From Gammaproteobacteria bacterium (lineage in GTDB: Bacteria; Pseudomonadota; Gammaproteobacteria; JALTLT01), in contig JALTLT010000025.1 in NCBI GenBank assembly GCA_027001815.1, forward strand, positions 1 to 8,185: a DNA stretch of 8,185 nucleotides, written 5' to 3'. Below, piece by piece: positions 5,736 through 8,185 of this stretch (positions within the stretch are counted from its first letter, which is position 1; every line of letters starts with the position of its first letter). The notes below the pieces were generated by a model. That model worked only from the letters and a program-made list of their open reading frames with translations. It made no database searches and was not told the DNA's origin. The position numbers and the translations under genes are program-made.

Positions 5736-6932
5736 TCAACCCGCCTTTCGCCGGCTCCACGGAGTGGTGACCAGCCTCTCTCCCCGGTACTCCACGCCGA
5801 TCTCCTCGTCGGTGAGGTAGCAGGCGGGGTCTTCGGCCCAGGGATCGCCGGTGAGCTGCCAGGCGCGCACCCGGGTATTGCCACCGCAGATGGCCCGTTC
5901 CCGGCAGGCGGCGCAGCGCCCCTTGACCGGCCGGGGGCGGCGCTTGAGCCCCGCCATGAGCGGATCGGAGGTATCCATCCAGATCTCGGAGAAGGGGCGC
6001 TCGCGCACGTTGCCCAGGGTGTAGTCCCACCACATGGTGTCGGGGTGGACATTGCCCAGGTTGTCGATGTTGGCGATGTTGACCCCCGAACTGTTGCCCC
6101 CCCAGCGCTCGAGTCCGTGGCGCAGGTGTTCGACCCGCTCGGCCGGGAAGTGGCGGGCCGCCCACTGCAGCAGGAAGACGCCGTCGGCGTCGTTGTTGCC
6201 GGTGACGAACTCCCGGCGGCCTCCGGCCCGCCGATCGGCCAGACAGGTCTCGAAGAGCAGCTCCATGGCACGGCGGGTCATGCGATGGTGAACGTCGTCC
6301 TTGCGGTTCTTGTTGCCCCGTCCGGCGTAGTTGAGATGGGAGAGGTAGAACTTCTCCACCCCCTCCGCCTCCATCAGTTCCAGGAGGGCCGGCAGCTCGC
6401 CCTCGTTGTCCTGGGTGAGGGTGAAGCGGATGCCCACCTTGATATCGCGCTGGCGGCAGAGACGGATGCCATGCAGCGACTCCTCGAACGCCCCCTGGCG
6501 GCGGCGAAAGCGGTCGTGGGTCTCGCCCACACCGTCCAGGCTGATCCCCACGTAGTCGTAGCCGACCGCGGCGATCTCGTCGATGTTCTCGTCGGTGATC
6601 AGGGTCCCGTTGGTGGAGAGACCCACGTAGAAGCCCATTGCCTTGGCGCGGGAGGAGAGCTCGAAGATGTCGGGACGCATCAGCGGCTCGCCGCCGGAGA
6701 GGATCAGCACCGGTACCCGGAAGCGGCGGAGATCCTCCATCACCTCCAGCGCCTCGCGGGTGGAGAGTTCGCCCGCGAACGCCTTGTCGGCGGAGATGGC
6801 GTAGCAGTGCTTGCAGGTGAGATTGCAGCGCCGGATCAGGTTCCAGATCACCACCGGACCCGGCGGTTCCCGCGGCGGGCCGAGGGGGGTGGGATCGAGC
6901 AGTTCCCGCATGTAGTGGCTGATGCGGAACAT
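5736..6932 (-). CDS. nirJ: NirJ, radical SAM enzyme of heme d1 biosynthesis
   Basis: This is a 398-residue cytoplasmic enzyme. The radical SAM [4Fe-4S] site is CNLTCKHC (Cys36, Cys40, Cys43) and the SAM-binding GGEP lies at 80-83. A C-terminal SPASM-like set, Cys340, Cys343, Cys349 (in CAACRERAICGG) and Cys371, would bind a second cluster. NirJ replaces the two propionate side chains of 12,18-didecarboxysiroheme with oxo groups on the way to heme d1. The related AhbC/AhbD proteins of heme synthesis share this architecture, but the NirG/NirH genes upstream and nirN downstream point to NirJ. The ATG at 6932 follows the nirH stop after one base and has GGGAG about 8 bases upstream. Length and motifs are normal for the family, with no sign of damage. 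Confidence 0.94.
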   Translation of the reverse strand: MFRISHYMRELLDPTPLGPPREPPGPVVIWNLIRRCNLTCKHCYAISADKAFAGELSTREALEVMEDLRRFRVPVLILSGGEPLMRPDIFELSSRAKAMGFYVGLSTNGTLITDENIDEIAAVGYDYVGISLDGVGETHDRFRRRQGAFEESLHGIRLCRQRDIKVGIRFTLTQDNEGELPALLELMEAEGVEKFYLSHLNYAGRGNKNRKDDVHHRMTRRAMELLFETCLADRRAGGRREFVTGNNDADGVFLLQWAARHFPAERVEHLRHGLERWGGNSSGVNIANIDNLGNVHPDTMWWDYTLGNVRERPFSEIWMDTSDPLMAGLKRRPRPVKGRCAACRERAICGGNTRVRAWQLTGDPWAEDPACYLTDEEIGVEYRGERLVTTPWSRRKAG

Positions 6933-6933
6933 G

Positions 6934-7470
6934 TCACGCTCTCCCGTCCCGATCGCGGTCGCGGAAGCGCAGGCCGCTCTTCTTGAGAATGCGGGTGCTG
7001 AAGAGCACCTGGTGGCCGCGGTCGGCGTCTCCCAGCAGGCGGGCGATCTCCTCCACCAGGCGGAGCGCCTCGTCGCGCGTGCGGGCGTGGACCATGGCGA
7101 AGAGGTTGTAGGGCCACTCGGGCAGGTGGCGTGGCCGGTGGTAGCAGTGGCTGACGAATGGGAGCCTCCCCACCTTCCCGCCCAGTTCCCTCACCCGCTC
7201 GTCAGGGACGTCCCAGACGGTCATGCCGTTGGCCCGATAGCCGAGGGCGTAGTGGTTGGGTACTGCACCGATGCGCCGGATGCAGCCGTTCTCCAGCATG
7301 CGCCGTACCCGTTCCATCACCTCCGCGGCGTCCACTCCCACCTGCTCCGCAACCCGCTCCCACGGGCGCGGGTCGAGGGGCAGTCCCCCCTGGGTGGCGA
7401 GGACGATGGCGCGGTCCAGGGCGTCGAGGCGCGGTGGGGCATCGGAGGTGTCGGAAGCGGCATCGGTCAT
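6934..7470 (-). CDS. nirH: NirH, siroheme decarboxylase subunit (AhbB-like, Lrp/AsnC fold)
   Basis: This is a 178-residue protein with an AsnC-type helix-turn-helix region (about 15-68, ending in RRIGAV) and an Lrp-like ligand domain (about 78-170). The family signature is FVSHCYHRPRHLPEWPYNLF (105-124) followed by AMVHAR, typical of the NirL/NirH/AhbB branch. His108 in the SHCY position and the nearby Arg residues belong to the conserved substrate site. Despite the fold these proteins are not regulators: NirD, L, G and H decarboxylate siroheme to 12,18-didecarboxysiroheme. The start at 7470 is chosen for position, 7 bases after nirG; the ribosome binding site is weak, so translation is probably coupled. 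A longer frame back to 7632 would overlap nirG and encodes no family sequence. The tail RDRDRDGRA is a short charged repeat. Choice of H over L rests on gene order and the SHCY motif. Confidence 0.88.
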   Translation of the reverse strand: MTDAASDTSDAPPRLDALDRAIVLATQGGLPLDPRPWERVAEQVGVDAAEVMERVRRMLENGCIRRIGAVPNHYALGYRANGMTVWDVPDERVRELGGKVGRLPFVSHCYHRPRHLPEWPYNLFAMVHARTRDEALRLVEEIARLLGDADRGHQVLFSTRILKKSGLRFRDRDRDGRA

Positions 7471-7477
7471 CGGCCCA

Positions 7478-7921
7478 TCATACCGCAAGGCGGAGTCCCA
7501 CATAGAATTCCTCCAGTTTGGGCATGTCGTAGGTGCGGTGACCGGTACGCCGCTCGATCTCGGCGTTGACCCGGGCGATCTCGGCCGGGTCGTCCACCGC
7601 CAGCACGTACCAGATGTTGAAGCGATGGTCACGCAGATAGTTGTGGGCCACCTCGTCGAAACCGTTGACGATCTCCGCCACCCGCTCCACCTCCTCCCCG
7701 GGCACCTGCATGGCGACGAGGCTGAAGGCGCCCCCGAGCCGTTCGGCCTGGTAGAGGGGGCCGAAGCGGCTGAGCAGACCCCGCTCCAGCAGCGAGCCGA
7801 TGCGGTCGATCAGGGTCTGCTCGTCGATGCCCAGTCGTCCCGCCGCTTCGGCGTAGGGACGCTCGCTCACTGCCATCCCTCCCTGCAGGAGGTTGATGAT
7901 TCGCCGGTCCAGGTCGTCCAT
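7478..7921 (-). CDS. nirG: NirG, siroheme decarboxylase subunit (AhbA-like, Lrp/AsnC fold)
   Basis: This is a 147-residue protein with an N-terminal helix-turn-helix (DDLDRRIINLLQGG onward, about 2-55) and an Lrp-like domain. Signature elements are SRFGPLYQAERLGGAF (51-66) and VAHNYLRDHRFNIWYVL (91-107), with His93, Arg97 and His99 at the likely substrate site. These mark the NirD/NirG/AhbA branch, which pairs with the NirL/NirH/AhbB branch to decarboxylate siroheme. The FGPLY form and the position directly before nirH favour NirG over NirD. The start at 7921 lies one base after the nirL stop (TGAGATG) with no clear ribosome binding site, so translational re-initiation is likely. An in-frame ATG at 7987 would add 22 residues with no family resemblance and overlap nirL. 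Confidence 0.88.
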   Translation of the reverse strand: MDDLDRRIINLLQGGMAVSERPYAEAAGRLGIDEQTLIDRIGSLLERGLLSRFGPLYQAERLGGAFSLVAMQVPGEEVERVAEIVNGFDEVAHNYLRDHRFNIWYVLAVDDPAEIARVNAEIERRTGHRTYDMPKLEEFYVGLRLAV

Positions 7922-7922
7922 C

Positions 7923-8185
7923 TCAGGCGGCCGAGTGGTAGCGGGCGCCGCGCTGCTTGAAACGCCGGGTGCTGAAGAGGACGGCATGCGGGATCTCCTG
8001 CAGGCCGCACGCCTCGACGAGATGGGCCAGGTTGGCCTCCACCTCCTCGCGGTTGCGGCCGTGGATCATGGTGAAGAGGTTGTAGGGCCACTCCGGGAGC
8101 CGGCGTGGCCGACGGTAACAGAGGGTGACGAACGGGAAACCACCGATGCAATGGCCGAGCTGCGAGACCCGCTCCTCGTCGATGT
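7923..8185 (-). CDS. nirL: NirL, siroheme decarboxylase subunit, C-terminal 86 residues
   Basis: The 5' part lies beyond the window edge; 86 codons and the TGA at 7925-7923 are visible. The sequence includes FPFVTLCYRRPRRLPEWPYN (about 16-35 of the visible part), then LFTMIHGRNREEV and the ending VLFSTRRFKQRGARYHSAA. This is the same AhbB-like signature as in the nirH product, so the two are paralogs. The TLCYRR form, with Leu where NirH has His, together with a place ahead of nirG, fits NirL. Whether it is a separate nirL or the second half of a nirD-nirL fusion, as in some denitrifiers, cannot be seen here. The frame is intact to its stop, and it is coupled to nirG by a one-base gap. Confidence 0.83.
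   Translation of the reverse strand, partial: IDEERVSQLGHCIGGFPFVTLCYRRPRRLPEWPYNLFTMIHGRNREEVEANLAHLVEACGLQEIPHAVLFSTRRFKQRGARYHSAA

Noticed and set aside
5732..6271. N-terminal extension of NirN back to 6271.
   Set aside because: It would overlap nirJ by more than 500 bases, has shadow-like composition, and would bury the signal peptide that starts at 5731.
5718..6986. Long plus-strand open frame (about 420 codons) opposite nirJ.
   Set aside because: It is antisense to a well-conserved radical SAM gene, rich in Val/Ala/Gly/His as expected of an antisense shadow, with no recognisable domain.
6934..7921. Reading nirG and nirH products as AsnC/Lrp transcription regulators.
   Set aside because: The helix-turn-helix is inherited from the fold, but the HNYLRDH and SHCYxRPR...WPYNLF motifs and the nirJ/nirN neighbours mark siroheme decarboxylase subunits.

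Overview
The window is a compact, G+C-rich stretch of a proteobacterial chromosome, most likely a denitrifying gammaproteobacterium. That rests on type-II (bcsE/F/G/R/Q) cellulose genes, which are largely beta/gammaproteobacterial, sitting next to heme d1 genes of the Pseudomonas nir type. The genus cannot be told from this sequence. Every gene I can support lies on the minus strand, so transcription runs from high to low coordinates. Coding density is very high; the only real gap is about 270 bases (3890-4159).

Upstream block (8185 to 4160): the distal part of a heme d1 biosynthesis operon, in the order nirL (5' end outside the window), nirG, nirH, nirJ, nirN. Spacings are 1, 7, 1 and 4 bases. 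The three small Lrp/AsnC-like proteins belong to the siroheme decarboxylase family. NirJ is the radical SAM enzyme acting on didecarboxysiroheme. NirN is a periplasmic protein with a c-type cytochrome domain and a d1-type propeller, thought to finish heme d1 and pass it towards nitrite reductase NirS. The order matches the Pseudomonas order L-G-H-J-(E)-N except that nirE is absent between nirJ and nirN.

Intergenic region (4159 to 3890): clearly more A+T-rich than its surroundings. It holds a plausible sigma70-type promoter pointing at bcsE, a 9-base inverted repeat that flanks the -10, a FleQ-box-like sequence over the -10, and a hairpin just ahead of the bcsE ribosome binding site.

Downstream block (3889 to 1): bcsE, bcsF, bcsG, bcsR and the first codons of bcsQ, all collinear. 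BcsE is the cytoplasmic c-di-GMP sensor, BcsF the small membrane anchor linking it to BcsG, and BcsG the inner-membrane enzyme that adds phosphoethanolamine to cellulose. BcsR and BcsQ are regulatory and assembly subunits of the synthase. In E. coli the EFG and RQABZC sets are divergent; here they form one unidirectional, tightly coupled cluster, with bcsABZC presumably beyond position 1.

I found no mobile element, CRISPR array, RNA gene or clearly unknown gene. The most interesting material is regulatory (the bcsE promoter region) and organisational; I see no convincing evidence of an undescribed system.
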